Source of the DNA: a virus
Direction: 5' to 3' (one strand)
DNA: 64,000 nt
IMG/VR virus record: IMGVR_UViG_3300031576_000012
Span: 1 to 64,000 of that record
Part shown: one piece after another, positions 32,587-40,979 of the stretch
Layout: every line of letters begins with the position of its first letter
Numbering within the stretch: the first letter of the stretch is position 1
The notes under the pieces: generated by a model
Seen by the model: only the letters and a program-made list of their open reading frames with translations
Databases searched by the model: none
What the model was told of the DNA's origin: nothing
Made by a program: the position numbers and the translations under genes

Positions 32587-33149
32587 TACATTACCCCTTT
32601 GTACACATCAAGTCTGTCTGTTTTCAGTGTGAAAACTTCATTTTTCTCTTGATTAGGTTCAGTATCTACAACACTCCAATTTTCTTGGGTGAGTAAGATA
32701 AACAGTTTATTGTTTTCTGCTGACTTATAGACCATATTAAATAGTCTATTACAATTTTGCTGAAGATAAGCAGAGAAATCCTTTCTAACTTTAACTGGCC
32801 ATAGCTTTGGAATTTCTAATTCAACTGTAACCTTATCTGGAATAGCAATTCCAATTCTATCATAAATCCCTGATTCTTTCTTACTAATCTTATTGAATCT
32901 ACGAACCTCTGAACTAACAGGGATATACATCTTTGTTAATAGCCACATCGGGTAATCCTCTGAATGAGGAAACGAAGGGGTATTAATCTGATCCTTTTCA
33001 AACTGCATAGTAGTGTTTATCTTGTATTTCTTAAACACTCTTATCTGTATATACTTAGCATTTGGGCTTTCTACAATCTTCTTTTTTACTGTAAGTTGTA
33101 GTGCTACAGGGTCAGGTGGAATCCATGTTTCTTTTTTCTTATTTTCCAT
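32586..33149 (-). CDS. Hypothetical protein
   Basis: 187 residues from MENKKKETWIPPDPV, alpha/beta mixture with repeated basic strands. Not recognised. Start set by GAAGAAA upstream and short overlap. Confidence 0.7.
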   Translation of the reverse strand: MENKKKETWIPPDPVALQLTVKKKIVESPNAKYIQIRVFKKYKINTTMQFEKDQINTPSFPHSEDYPMWLLTKMYIPVSSEVRRFNKISKKESGIYDRIGIAIPDKVTVELEIPKLWPVKVRKDFSAYLQQNCNRLFNMVYKSAENNKLFILLTQENWSVVDTEPNQEKNEVFTLKTDRLDVYKGVM

Positions 33150-33426
33150 TTGATTTCTTCTTTCCGTTTTCCCCGTCAATAAAAGCTTCTAGGGCTTTCA
33201 TCATTGGTTTAGACATTTCAAAATACTCTATGGTTGTTTTCCCACCATGACTATGCAACTCTTCAACGTTCGATATACTATCAAATATGGTAGTAGAGGT
33301 TACTTCGGTTCTCCATACCAAGGCTACTTTTCCATTGGGCCAGATTACTCCGATTGCAACAGAAGGCCCAGTGCCACTGTTACCGTGTACATCTTCATGA
33401 CGGTGTAATCTGAATATTTTAATCAC
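33139..33426 (-). CDS. Conserved-type hypothetical protein
   Basis: 95 residues; the GTGPSVAIGVIWPNGKVALV then WRTEV segment resembles phage proteins of unknown function. Beta sheet then helix with HGGKTTIEY. Confidence 0.7.
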   Translation of the reverse strand: MIKIFRLHRHEDVHGNSGTGPSVAIGVIWPNGKVALVWRTEVTSTTIFDSISNVEELHSHGGKTTIEYFEMSKPMMKALEAFIDGENGKKKSNGK

Positions 33427-33674
33427 TTCTTTAACCCTTCTACTAAGGCTTGTATTTTTCCTTTAAGGTGGCCACTATATTGCCAGCTACCTAAAGCCCC
33501 TGCTGCCATTAGTAAACCAAAGAGAGCAAATGGAGTTACTCGTCCTATCATAACATGAATCAAAGCTACATTCAAAGCTTGACCCAAAAAGATACCCGAC
33601 ACATAGAACCAGTATCTCTCTTTAAAAGAAAGAACATAAATCTCTGTCTGTTGTTCTTCAGTTAACTGTGTCAT
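33423..33674 (-). CDS. Small membrane protein
   Basis: 83 residues with two to three hydrophobic stretches (about 20-38 and 42-62) and polar ends. Not recognised as a holin by context. Confidence 0.7.
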   Translation of the reverse strand: MTQLTEEQQTEIYVLSFKERYWFYVSGIFLGQALNVALIHVMIGRVTPFALFGLLMAAGALGSWQYSGHLKGKIQALVEGLKK

Positions 33675-33882
33675 CTGATTCCTCTGGTATTAATCTTACT
33701 ATATTAAACAGTGCTTTGTCAAGGTTTTCTAAGTAAGGTCTTAAAGCATCAATACACCCTTCTGCATCATAAAACCTAGAATTAGGTTGTTCTCTGCTAA
33801 TACGTACCGCTGCTCCAAGGGCCTTACCCATCTCCTTATTAATTTGCGCTATAAGTAATTGAATTTCTTTACTTTTCGCCAT
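33658..33882 (-). CDS. Small helical protein
   Basis: 74 residues, helical throughout, probable coiled coil. Not recognised. A weak TTGACA-containing promoter-like stretch lies in its 3' half. Confidence 0.65.
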   Translation of the reverse strand: MAKSKEIQLLIAQINKEMGKALGAAVRISREQPNSRFYDAEGCIDALRPYLENLDKALFNIVRLIPEESDDTVN

Positions 33883-34138
33883 TTGTTGCCTCTTTCACTG
33901 GTTCTTTTAGAGAGTAAATAGCAGAGTTTAAGGACTGAATACTATTGTTGATTTCGTTTAGTTTTGTTTTTAGATCATTCACAGCATACTCTATATTCAT
34001 GAAAGGTTGGTTATAAGAGCTATTATAGCCTGAATCCAAATCACCCTCATTCTGCGCTCTTAGCGCCCTATAGACCCCTTTAGCTACTGCTTTAGTTAAC
34101 TCTCTTAGATAGTCATGTAATTCTTGATCGTCTGACAC
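33869..34138 (-). CDS. Small helical protein
   Basis: 89 residues, two predicted helices separated by a polar loop (GDLDSGYNSSYNQ). Not recognised. Fourteen-base overlap with its downstream neighbour. Confidence 0.65.
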   Translation of the reverse strand: MSDDQELHDYLRELTKAVAKGVYRALRAQNEGDLDSGYNSSYNQPFMNIEYAVNDLKTKLNEINNSIQSLNSAIYSLKEPVKEATNGEK

Positions 34139-34139
34139 T

Positions 34140-34772
34140 TTAAACCTCTATTACAATGGGCTTGTAGACCCTTCTATAATCATCATCAAGTTGTGAAGCA
34201 TTAACAAACTTAGTTCCATCTCTCTCTAATACACCATGAGCTGAATGTATATGCCCAAAAATATGCACAAGGGGTTTAACCCTCTTTACATGATTTAACA
34301 AGTCTTTACAACCTACAGGTTCTCCAGTCATTGGAGTCTTGTCTAAGATCCCATAAGGTGGACCATGAGTAATAAGTACGTCAAGATTAGCAGGAATCTT
34401 TTCCCAATGCTCATTAAGCTTTTCTCCACGCGGGGCATTAAAAGCCCAATCACAAAATTCTGGCTGATAGGGAGAGCCAAAAAAGGTGAGACCTTCTACA
34501 TTAGCCTCTTCTTCATTAAGGTAGATGATACCAGCATCTTTGCACATCTCTCTAGCTAAAGCTGGCTGTCGTTCAAATAGCCAATCATGATTTCCTGCCA
34601 CTAGAATTTTATTTTTATGAGGTAGAGCTTTAAACCATTCAAGGAATGCCCCTACCTCTCGTATTGTTCCTGACCCTGTAAAATCTCCTGGATGTACAAG
34701 GATATCCCCATCTGGTACCACAATCCCTTTATGTTGATTATGAGTATCGCTAATTGCTACTATTTTAGTCAT
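34140..34772 (-). CDS. Calcineurin-like metallophosphoesterase (second copy)
   Basis: 210 residues: AISDTHNQH (D9, H11), VHPGDFTGSG, LVA GNHDW, ITHGPP and GHIHSAHG give the complete dinuclear metal site. Similar to small phosphoesterases such as MPPED-type proteins. Substrate unknown. Confidence 0.9.
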   Translation of the reverse strand: MTKIVAISDTHNQHKGIVVPDGDILVHPGDFTGSGTIREVGAFLEWFKALPHKNKILVAGNHDWLFERQPALAREMCKDAGIIYLNEEEANVEGLTFFGSPYQPEFCDWAFNAPRGEKLNEHWEKIPANLDVLITHGPPYGILDKTPMTGEPVGCKDLLNHVKRVKPLVHIFGHIHSAHGVLERDGTKFVNASQLDDDYRRVYKPIVIEV

Positions 34773-34980
34773 TAACTAATTCCACCTTTTGCACATATAA
34801 GGCTAATGCTTCTTCAAGTGTCTTACCAAGCTTTTGTGCTTGTTCTAGGGTAATTTTAACCGGCCTTACGCCTGTTTCTTTACGGTGGTCTGGTACTTCG
34901 ATAACAACTTGTGTGTCGTTAACTTCAACTACTTTTCCCAAACTATGCTTTGCAGCTACGAAATCTCCAATTTTTAACAT
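34765..34980 (-). CDS. Hypothetical protein
   Basis: 71 residues starting MLKIGDFVAAKHSLGKVVEV, an SH3-like small beta barrel. Not recognised further. Confidence 0.7.
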   Translation of the reverse strand: MLKIGDFVAAKHSLGKVVEVNDTQVVIEVPDHRKETGVRPVKITLEQAQKLGKTLEEALALYVQKVELVND

Positions 34981-34982
34981 AT

Positions 34983-35222
34983 TTACCTCAGTGTAACAAT
35001 ATCTATTCTTGTAATTAACTCATCCTTTTGTAAGGATATTACTTGACGTTTTGTATGAGCGCCCACTTTAATCTCAGGGTAGCTTATGTTTATAGTCCTC
35101 TTGGTTGTAGTATACACAATAACATTTTGGTCAAGATGAACAATACCATGACCAATAATCTTTCCTGCACGAATCTTGTGCTGACTAATCTCCCCTGTTT
35201 GTGTCATATAAAATGTTTTCAT
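34983..35222 (-). CDS. Hypothetical protein
   Basis: 79 residues, almost all beta strand, basic. Not recognised. Confidence 0.65.
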   Translation of the reverse strand: MKTFYMTQTGEISQHKIRAGKIIGHGIVHLDQNVIVYTTTKRTINISYPEIKVGAHTKRQVISLQKDELITRIDIVTLR

Positions 35223-35456
35223 TTAAAATTTACCGCTCCTAAACTCACCTTCAAAGTCATCACATATACTTTTAAGTCTTTCATAGTCATCTTTAAGAGC
35301 TTCCCAACCTTCTATCTCTGCTTCTAACTTAGATATTTTTTCTTCTAGCTCATCCATTGTTTTAAACTGACCAGCTATAGTCTCTTCAGCTTCTTCTAAA
35401 TCTAACTGAAGTTGCTCAATTAAAGCACTCTTTTCATCACTGCTTAGGTAGTCCAT
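35223..35456 (-). CDS. Coiled-coil protein
   Basis: 77 residues, acidic, one long heptad pattern from LIEQLQLDLEEAEETI to the end. Unknown function. Confidence 0.7.
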   Translation of the reverse strand: MDYLSSDEKSALIEQLQLDLEEAEETIAGQFKTMDELEEKISKLEAEIEGWEALKDDYERLKSICDDFEGEFRSGKF

Positions 35457-35694
35457 TGGTTTCTTGCTTCTTTACTTGAGGTTTTCTACCATAAATAAGA
35501 TCAAGGGTTTTACGAAGCCTCTTATGTTTAATCAAATCGTTGTGGAATTTACAAATGAATCTGTACCCGTCCCAATCTATTTCGTATCTTCCATTGGGCA
35601 ATCTAGTGCTTCCTCTTTGTATACGAACAGAGTACACTTCTCGTTTCTCTACAGACATATGATTTTTACATTTGTGAAAACTACACTTTATCAT
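35437..35694 (-). CDS. Small basic zinc-motif protein
   Basis: 85 residues, starting with CSFHKCKNH and later FICKFHND, a Cys/His set that could form a small zinc finger. The rest is basic. Overlaps the previous gene by ATGA. Confidence 0.65.
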   Translation of the reverse strand: MIKCSFHKCKNHMSVEKREVYSVRIQRGSTRLPNGRYEIDWDGYRFICKFHNDLIKHKRLRKTLDLIYGRKPQVKKQETNGLPKQ

Positions 35695-35840
35695 TTCATC
35701 CTCTTTAGTAACTCTTTAACTTCTTGAGCTGCAAGTTTAACAAATTCTCTCTGCTTATCCGTAACAACCGTTATATTATACACCTTTATTAATGAACTTT
35801 CAATAACTTTTTCAATCTCTCTTACAGTTTGTTTGTTCAT
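35691..35840 (-). CDS. Small helical protein (49 residues)
   Basis: MNKQTVREIEKVIESSLIKV and a second helix QREFVKLAAQEVKELLKR. Its TGA overlaps the next ATG (ATGA), and a strong promoter lies 7 bases before its start, so it would be the first gene of a short transcript. The spacing means a short leader. Confidence 0.65.
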   Translation of the reverse strand: MNKQTVREIEKVIESSLIKVYNITVVTDKQREFVKLAAQEVKELLKRMK

Positions 35841-35843
35841 ACA

Positions 35844-36179
35844 TTAAGTATAATCCATCCATGAACCTGTGTCAAGTTGTCTATTGTTCAAGAATTCCGC
35901 ATACTTAACCCTATATTGCATAGACAAAGGGGTATTCAAAGTGAAGTCAGGGGTACTACTATATCTTGAGGTAGTAACAGACTCAAAGGTCTCCATAGTG
36001 AGCATAAAAGTCTCATCTTGGGGTACATTTGTCACCTTATTTTCTAGGAACTTAAACTTAATCATAGCTCTACTTTTCCCAATGGTTAAAGCGTCCAGCT
36101 CGACAAATACGTCTTCAATAACTGCTGTTCGACCATCTTTTACGTCATACACCGTTCCTATTAGCCTATTCTTCATCAT
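35844..36179 (-). CDS. Hypothetical protein
   Basis: 111 residues, beta-rich first two thirds. Not recognised. GGGAG precedes the double ATG. Confidence 0.7.
   Translation of the reverse strand: MMKNRLIGTVYDVKDGRTAVIEDVFVELDALTIGKSRAMIKFKFLENKVTNVPQDETFMLTMETFESVTTSRYSSTPDFTLNTPLSMQYRVKYAEFLNNRQLDTGSWMDYT
35847..35875 (-). promoter_or_regulatory. Consensus-like promoter
   Basis: TTGACA, 17 bases, TATACT on the minus strand, at the very end of the gene at 35844-36179 and just before the 49-residue gene. Confidence 0.65.
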
Positions 36180-36690
36180 TGTTTTCTCCCTTTCTTTCCA
36201 TTTTAAACTTTATTGTATCAGCAAGATGTATTTGAAGTCTACCTTCTTTTAAGGATCTAAGCACTGTCCTAATAGGGGTAGAACCTTTTTTTAGTTTCAT
36301 TTTACAAGGGTAACATACAGTATAAGGTACTAATTCAATTTGAGCATAAAGATGTATAGCTCCATCATTAAAGAACGAATGGTTTAGTTCATCAGCGGTT
36401 ACTTCCAAGTAAAAAGTACATTTACAAGGATCTTTGTTAATATATTGGTTATCATAAGCAGGGTTAAATTCATATACATTCTTAGATAACTCTTGAATAA
36501 ACTGATTCCTTTTGGCTTCAATGAAAGATTCAGCCGAATCCATTTCATTATGAAGTCTGTCTATCATGCTCTCCATGTTCTCATATCTAATTCTTTCAAT
36601 CCTTGTCCTCTTTTTAGAGGTTAAAGTAAACCACAAAGACTTAAAGAAGACAACAATTTGTTCTAAAAGATTTCTATAAGCCATAGACAT
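36166..36690 (-). CDS. Hypothetical protein with N-terminal hydrophobic helix
   Basis: 174 residues: residues 8-22 (LEQIVVFFKSLWFTL) are hydrophobic and may anchor it to the membrane; CKCTFYLEV and YPCKMK are cysteine pairs. No clear ribosome site, so the start could be two codons later. Confidence 0.65.
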   Translation of the reverse strand: MSMAYRNLLEQIVVFFKSLWFTLTSKKRTRIERIRYENMESMIDRLHNEMDSAESFIEAKRNQFIQELSKNVYEFNPAYDNQYINKDPCKCTFYLEVTADELNHSFFNDGAIHLYAQIELVPYTVCYPCKMKLKKGSTPIRTVLRSLKEGRLQIHLADTIKFKMERKGENNDEE

Positions 36691-36890
36691 AACTTTATTC
36701 TAAGGGTATTAATAACAGTAAGAATTTTAGAACTAGTTTTCCTTCTACTTTTCAACAGAGTGGTAAGACCCTGTACATGGTTTAACAAAACAAAAAATCG
36801 TGCTTTTAACAGAACAGATTTAGTTCCATTAACAACAGGTGATTCTTCAACTCTAAGAAGACTGTGTTTCAAGTTTGCTTCTTTTCTCAT
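36663..36890 (-). CDS. Basic protein, weak gene call
   Basis: 75 residues, strongly basic and leucine-rich. It fills the gap between its neighbours but overlaps both (38 and 28 bases) and lacks a good ribosome site. Might be spurious. Confidence 0.4.
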   Translation of the reverse strand: MRKEANLKHSLLRVEESPVVNGTKSVLLKARFFVLLNHVQGLTTLLKSRRKTSSKILTVINTLRIKLCLWLIEIF

Positions 36891-37041
36891 AGTTTTTATT
36901 GGCTTTCTTGTACCCTAACGTTCTAACTTCAAGGTCGTATAACACTGCGTCTTCCGAACACTTCTGAGAACAAAACACGTCATTACTTTGAGACGGTTTC
37001 TTGTTGCACTGAATACAATAGCTAATATGTTCTTCGTTCAT
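36853..37041 (-). CDS. FCS-type zinc-finger protein
   Basis: 62 residues: CIQCNKKPSQSNDVFCSQKC, a CxxC...FCSxxC zinc finger of the MYM/FCS type, then a basic helix. Likely nucleic-acid or protein binding. Its leader is fused to a strong promoter. Confidence 0.75.
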   Translation of the reverse strand: MNEEHISYCIQCNKKPSQSNDVFCSQKCSEDAVLYDLEVRTLGYKKANKNYEKRSKLETQSS

Positions 37042-37050
37042 ATGCCCTCC

Positions 37051-37078
37051 ATTATACCAAAGGATAAGCTAATGTCAA
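37051..37078 (-). promoter_or_regulatory. Consensus promoter abutting a ribosome site
   Basis: TTGACA, 16 bases, TGGTATAAT-type extended -10; the GGAGGG ribosome site follows at once and the ATG is only 12 bases beyond. A transcript from here would start inside or after the ribosome site. Confidence 0.7.
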
Positions 37079-37085
37079 CATGAAA

Positions 37086-37553
37086 CTAGCCCCCTCCAAA
37101 TATCTTTTTACGATCAACACCTGCCCTAAGTAGGCGACTTCTAATCTTAAACTTACGCTCCTCATTACCTTGAATATAATCACACGTCATATCTCTACCC
37201 ATTTCTTGGTAGTAGTCCCAGAACCTATTAGCTTTAGTGGATGCAAATAGTTCTGCTTTAGCTCCGAATCTCTTTTTGGTCTCTTCAATATCAAAAATTA
37301 TACTTCTAATATTCTTGCTGGTACATACAATGCCTGACTCTGTTTCTGTTAAGGGTGACTGGCAGTACGGACATTTTCCTTTTATTGCTTCATATAAGTT
37401 GCTGTTGCTTTTTTTCCTTTCTCCAATAGCGGGTAAAAGAAAGTTAAACTTAAGGTTTACTCCTTTTTCCATACGGAACTTAATCAATCGCTTTAGGATT
37501 TTCCTAGCCTGAGCGATTGTTTTATTCCTTAAGTCTATCGTTCTTACTTTCAT
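37086..37553 (-). CDS. Zinc-ribbon protein, unknown
   Basis: 155 residues, basic. CPYCQSPLTETESGIVC supplies three cysteines of a ribbon, flanked by basic helices. May bind nucleic acid. Confidence 0.7.
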   Translation of the reverse strand: MKVRTIDLRNKTIAQARKILKRLIKFRMEKGVNLKFNFLLPAIGERKKSNSNLYEAIKGKCPYCQSPLTETESGIVCTSKNIRSIIFDIEETKKRFGAKAELFASTKANRFWDYYQEMGRDMTCDYIQGNEERKFKIRSRLLRAGVDRKKIFGGG

Positions 37554-37722
37554 TTAGCACCTTCCGCATTACTTCTATCTGCTTTTGTAAAGTCTGCATC
37601 TCTTCCATAAGAAGCTTACGTTGCCATTCACTGAGGAATTGAACATGCTCAAGTTCATAACAAATTCTCTGAATCCTCTCTAGTAACGCTTTGTCTATTG
37701 TATAGACTAAGCTCCCCTTCAC
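37522..37722 (-). CDS. Coiled-coil protein
   Basis: 66 residues, one long helix (ELEHVQFLSEWQRKLLMEEM). GTG start; overlaps the upstream gene by 68 bases in another frame, so the true start may be later. Confidence 0.55.
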   Translation of the reverse strand: MKGSLVYTIDKALLERIQRICYELEHVQFLSEWQRKLLMEEMQTLQKQIEVMRKVLNESKNDRLKE

Positions 37723-37855
37723 ACATGGGATGGGTTAGTAACTTCTCTCTGTTTAATGTGTGCATCATATCTGCAATTTGTTCTTTTGTTTTCCCTTCTG
37801 GAAACTCCAATATTTTTTCTATTCCACATTTTTCACAATGAATGATAGTTTTCAT
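37655..37855 (-). CDS. Small zinc-motif protein
   Basis: 66 residues with HCEKCGIEK at the start and a later PMCEGELS. Not recognised; the overlap with the gene downstream is large. Confidence 0.55.
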   Translation of the reverse strand: MKTIIHCEKCGIEKILEFPEGKTKEQIADMMHTLNREKLLTHPMCEGELSLYNRQSVTREDSENLL

Positions 37856-37861
37856 TATTCA

Positions 37862-38209
37862 TTATTCTGAAATCTCTAATAACACAGCTTGTCTGTCTTC
37901 TACCGTTGTGTACTTCAGAATACCTCCGAAGAATGCTAGACCCAAAGGAGAATTAGAACTCTTGCCATATCTAGTTTCAGGTGAAGGGCTAGTTGTAAAC
38001 GCCATAACCTCTTTCACACTTTTGTTCTCAGATATCATCTGTAAAACAGCATCTTTAAATATAGCAAGCTGTTCTTGTTTAGGGTTTCTAAACTTAACAG
38101 ATGTGCCAAAGGGGGAAGTAGCAGGAGCAACACTGTTAGTACCTGGAGAAGTACTGTCAATCTTTACTGGCTTCCCATCTGGGGTCTTGAATCCACCTAG
38201 TAGTTTCAT
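37862..38209 (-). CDS. Hypothetical protein
   Basis: 115 residues: a disordered Ser/Pro/Thr-rich first third, then helices. Overlaps the VWA protein gene by four bases, so it may work with the MoxR-VWA pair. Confidence 0.7.
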   Translation of the reverse strand: MKLLGGFKTPDGKPVKIDSTSPGTNSVAPATSPFGTSVKFRNPKQEQLAIFKDAVLQMISENKSVKEVMAFTTSPSPETRYGKSSNSPLGLAFFGGILKYTTVEDRQAVLLEISE

Positions 38210-39627
38210 TTCTCTTCCTTCTTTATCTTTACTATCTTACCAAATTTTACAGCATTTGCAAAGTCTTTTTCTGCATACCCATTCTGTGTTAGTACCCACA
38301 TGACCCCGTATTTTGGCTTAGGAAGGTTAAAGCTAAACCAACCATCTGTTAGTATTACCAAGGCATCAAAGTCGTGCTTATTGGCATATTTGATCCATTC
38401 TGAGGCATCTGTACCGCCTCTCCCTGACACCTTAAAGTCTTTAGGGAGCATCTTCTTCTTCATTTTGTAGTGCTCATGGGTCTGAGTGTCCCCAACCATA
38501 ATCTCTATTTTAGCAAGCTTGGTGTTCCATATCCTATTGATTTCACCACCAAATAGTTTTAAATCAGCCTCACTTATAGACCCTGATGAGTCTACATAGA
38601 TACCTAGTTTAAGCCTTGGGTCAGTCTTTTGCCCTTGATAGGTAATTCCAAACCTTCTTGACCTACGTTTTCTGGTATTTATCCTAAAGATTTCTGTAGC
38701 ACGTTCCATGAACGACCGTAACCTTTGTTTCCAGTTAATTTCTGTCGTAAGGAACTTAAGTATCTCTTCCTGCATATTACCAGGAAGATTACCGAATGAC
38801 TCAGGGGCTTTCTCTTTAGCCTCTCTAATCATCCGTTTTAGCTCTTCATCTAGGATGCCTTGAGTATTCCCTTGTACAGAATCCCATTCATCATGGCTAC
38901 CTGCACCAAAATCAAATCTAACTTTTCCGCTCTTAATGTCTTCTTTTAGTTGCTCTTGCTCTTCAGGTGTGAGATTTGTTTCCCCCGTCTCAGGATTAAT
39001 GTATACAGTCTTGCGTTGAAACTTCTTTAGTAGGTCTTTATTCTCAGTGATAGATTTATAATAGAATTCAGCTGTACGTTTTTCGGGTAAGCCGTAATCT
39101 TGTGGCAATAAGCATGAACAGCATTTACCATCTTTATCTGCTTTAGGTAGTTGCTTCTCTGCTTCTTCTTCTGTCATCCCATGTTGTTTTATAAGCTTCT
39201 CTTTCATTGCTGCTTTATCAAACCTGGGTAGGTTAGCGATATAACAATTGATTGCCATATCAGCCGCTACATTCCACAAATGAGGATCAAGGGATTTACC
39301 CCTAGTCAAATGGTCATTTAGTAAATGGTACACCTCATGGGTTGCAACTGCCTTAGCTTCATCAGAAGACAGAGATGAATAAAAGAATGGGTTTACTAAA
39401 AGAAAGTATCTTGAATCAATTGCACACACTGCTGCTGTTGGAATATCTACAGACATTCTTCGATTCAGCATTTGAATTAGATGCCCAACAAATGCATGAG
39501 ACCGTAAGAGGGTATGGATAGCAGAACTCAGAAGCAAATTAGTATGGTCGATTGCTTCTTTAGTCTCCTCTTCGATCTTTTTGATCTCTTCAGGAGTAAA
39601 CTGTGGTATTACAGGATTACTTGCCAT
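38206..39627 (-). CDS. Metallopeptidase-VWA protein (DUF2201-like)
   Basis: 473 residues. Near the N-terminus VATHEVYHLLNDH (H97, H101) is a zincin-type site in a helical domain, followed by a charged linker. The C-terminal part is a von Willebrand A-like domain with MIDAS start GIYVDSSGSIS and a later ILTDG. This is the two-domain layout of DUF2201 proteins, whose genes regularly pair with MoxR ATPases, as here. The pair may assemble or mature a protein complex; in bacteria such pairs work as metal-inserting or chaperone systems. Confidence 0.85.
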   Translation of the reverse strand: MASNPVIPQFTPEEIKKIEEETKEAIDHTNLLLSSAIHTLLRSHAFVGHLIQMLNRRMSVDIPTAAVCAIDSRYFLLVNPFFYSSLSSDEAKAVATHEVYHLLNDHLTRGKSLDPHLWNVAADMAINCYIANLPRFDKAAMKEKLIKQHGMTEEEAEKQLPKADKDGKCCSCLLPQDYGLPEKRTAEFYYKSITENKDLLKKFQRKTVYINPETGETNLTPEEQEQLKEDIKSGKVRFDFGAGSHDEWDSVQGNTQGILDEELKRMIREAKEKAPESFGNLPGNMQEEILKFLTTEINWKQRLRSFMERATEIFRINTRKRRSRRFGITYQGQKTDPRLKLGIYVDSSGSISEADLKLFGGEINRIWNTKLAKIEIMVGDTQTHEHYKMKKKMLPKDFKVSGRGGTDASEWIKYANKHDFDALVILTDGWFSFNLPKPKYGVMWVLTQNGYAEKDFANAVKFGKIVKIKKEEK

Positions 39628-39835
39628 CTCTCAAATCTCCAGAATAGGTAACTAACTTGTTCGGTCTGATAGGATCATCTGGAAGTATAGTTAAGTTCCC
39701 CTTTCTTAAGATTCTTGATATGGTCATCCATCCTGCTACTGATGCCTCTTCAATTGTTAAGCCTCTAAGATCAGCAGTAGGGAAAGTCTCTACAACAACT
39801 TGCTTAAACACTAGGCTAAAGTCTTCATTAGTCAT
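39617..39835 (-). CDS. Small protein between MoxR and VWA genes
   Basis: 72 residues, alpha/beta (LVFKQVVVETFPTADLRGLT). Not recognised. It overlaps both partner genes (11 and 4 bases), so it is probably part of their system. Confidence 0.75.
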   Translation of the reverse strand: MTNEDFSLVFKQVVVETFPTADLRGLTIEEASVAGWMTISRILRKGNLTILPDDPIRPNKLVTYSGDLRDGK

Positions 39836-40965
39836 TTGCGTTTTCCTTTCTTCTCTTCTTTGTTAAGCTTGGTGATAACATCAAAGAATTCTTTGGCTAC
39901 TTTGTGATGTGGACTGTCTGGTTTTCCAGACCAATTTACAATCACCTCTGTAGTTGCAAAACATTTCTGCATCAGAGTATCTGCACCCACATATGCAATG
40001 TCTTGAGCAATGTCTAGCATAAAGGTTAGAAGATTAACCACTTGGTTTTCATCCTCTGATACTTCTTTATCATTGAATCGTTCTTTGCTAAACAGTTCTT
40101 CAATCGCTTGCTTCTGTTCTGGGAGCTTTCCATCTGCTACAATCTTTTTAACGTCCTCTCTAATTGATGGATAGTCTTTGAGAATCTTAGTTACATCAAT
40201 AGCTAGGTAGTTAGACTTCCTGAATTGATCGTACTGTACCGCTGCGGCTGTTCCTACTAACCCTGATGCAGCATCAATCATGCAAGCGTCAATATATCCA
40301 AGCTTCTCAAGTGAATTAACCATTCTAGCTAACATCACTGCACTTCTACGATTAGGCTTCACACTATCAAAGTCAAAGCTCTTTTGTTTAGCATCAAGCA
40401 ATTTAGGATTAGCCCTGAAGAAGGAAACAACATCAGGTCTTACACCAATCTCTTTTGCATACGCATACCATTCATCTTTAGTCGGTGTCAAATCAATGTG
40501 ACAGAACCGGCTCATCAATGCTGGTTCAATATCTGTTACTTGGTAATCATCATCACCAGGATTACCAGCTGCTACGATACATGCACCCTTTGGTAGTTTG
40601 TAGTGGTTCATAATCCCGCCTGTAAGAACCAATTGGAACACACAGTTCAAAACATCTGGACGTGCCCTATTCAATTCATCAAGGAATAGAATGCCCTTCC
40701 AATTAGGATCTTGCGGAAGGAAGGAAGACATTAGGAACTCAGCTGTCTTTTTACCGTTCTTATCTGTACTCTCAATAGGCAAGCCCATCCAATCACCTGA
40801 TTCAGTCAGTGCTGCTCTAACGTCAATGAAGTTAATACCTAGCTTTTCTGTAACTTGGAAGACTGTTTCACTTTTACCAATACCGTGAACTCCCCAAAGC
40901 CACACAGATACTCCTGCATGTCGTCCCGCTTCGATTATCTTCTTTGCCGTGGTGATACTTGCCAT
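39832..40965 (-). CDS. MoxR-type AAA+ ATPase
   Basis: 377 residues. Walker A GVHGIGKS (25-32), Walker B GILFLDELNR (D96, E97), sensor-like CIVAAGNP, and RFCHIDL as the arginine-finger region. Typical MoxR/RavA-type AAA+ proteins form hexamers that remodel partners bearing VWA domains; the partner is encoded two genes downstream. Confidence 0.9.
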   Translation of the reverse strand: MASITTAKKIIEAGRHAGVSVWLWGVHGIGKSETVFQVTEKLGINFIDVRAALTESGDWMGLPIESTDKNGKKTAEFLMSSFLPQDPNWKGILFLDELNRARPDVLNCVFQLVLTGGIMNHYKLPKGACIVAAGNPGDDDYQVTDIEPALMSRFCHIDLTPTKDEWYAYAKEIGVRPDVVSFFRANPKLLDAKQKSFDFDSVKPNRRSAVMLARMVNSLEKLGYIDACMIDAASGLVGTAAAVQYDQFRKSNYLAIDVTKILKDYPSIREDVKKIVADGKLPEQKQAIEELFSKERFNDKEVSEDENQVVNLLTFMLDIAQDIAYVGADTLMQKCFATTEVIVNWSGKPDSPHHKVAKEFFDVITKLNKEEKKGKRK

Positions 40966-40979
40966 GTTCTGTTCTCCTT

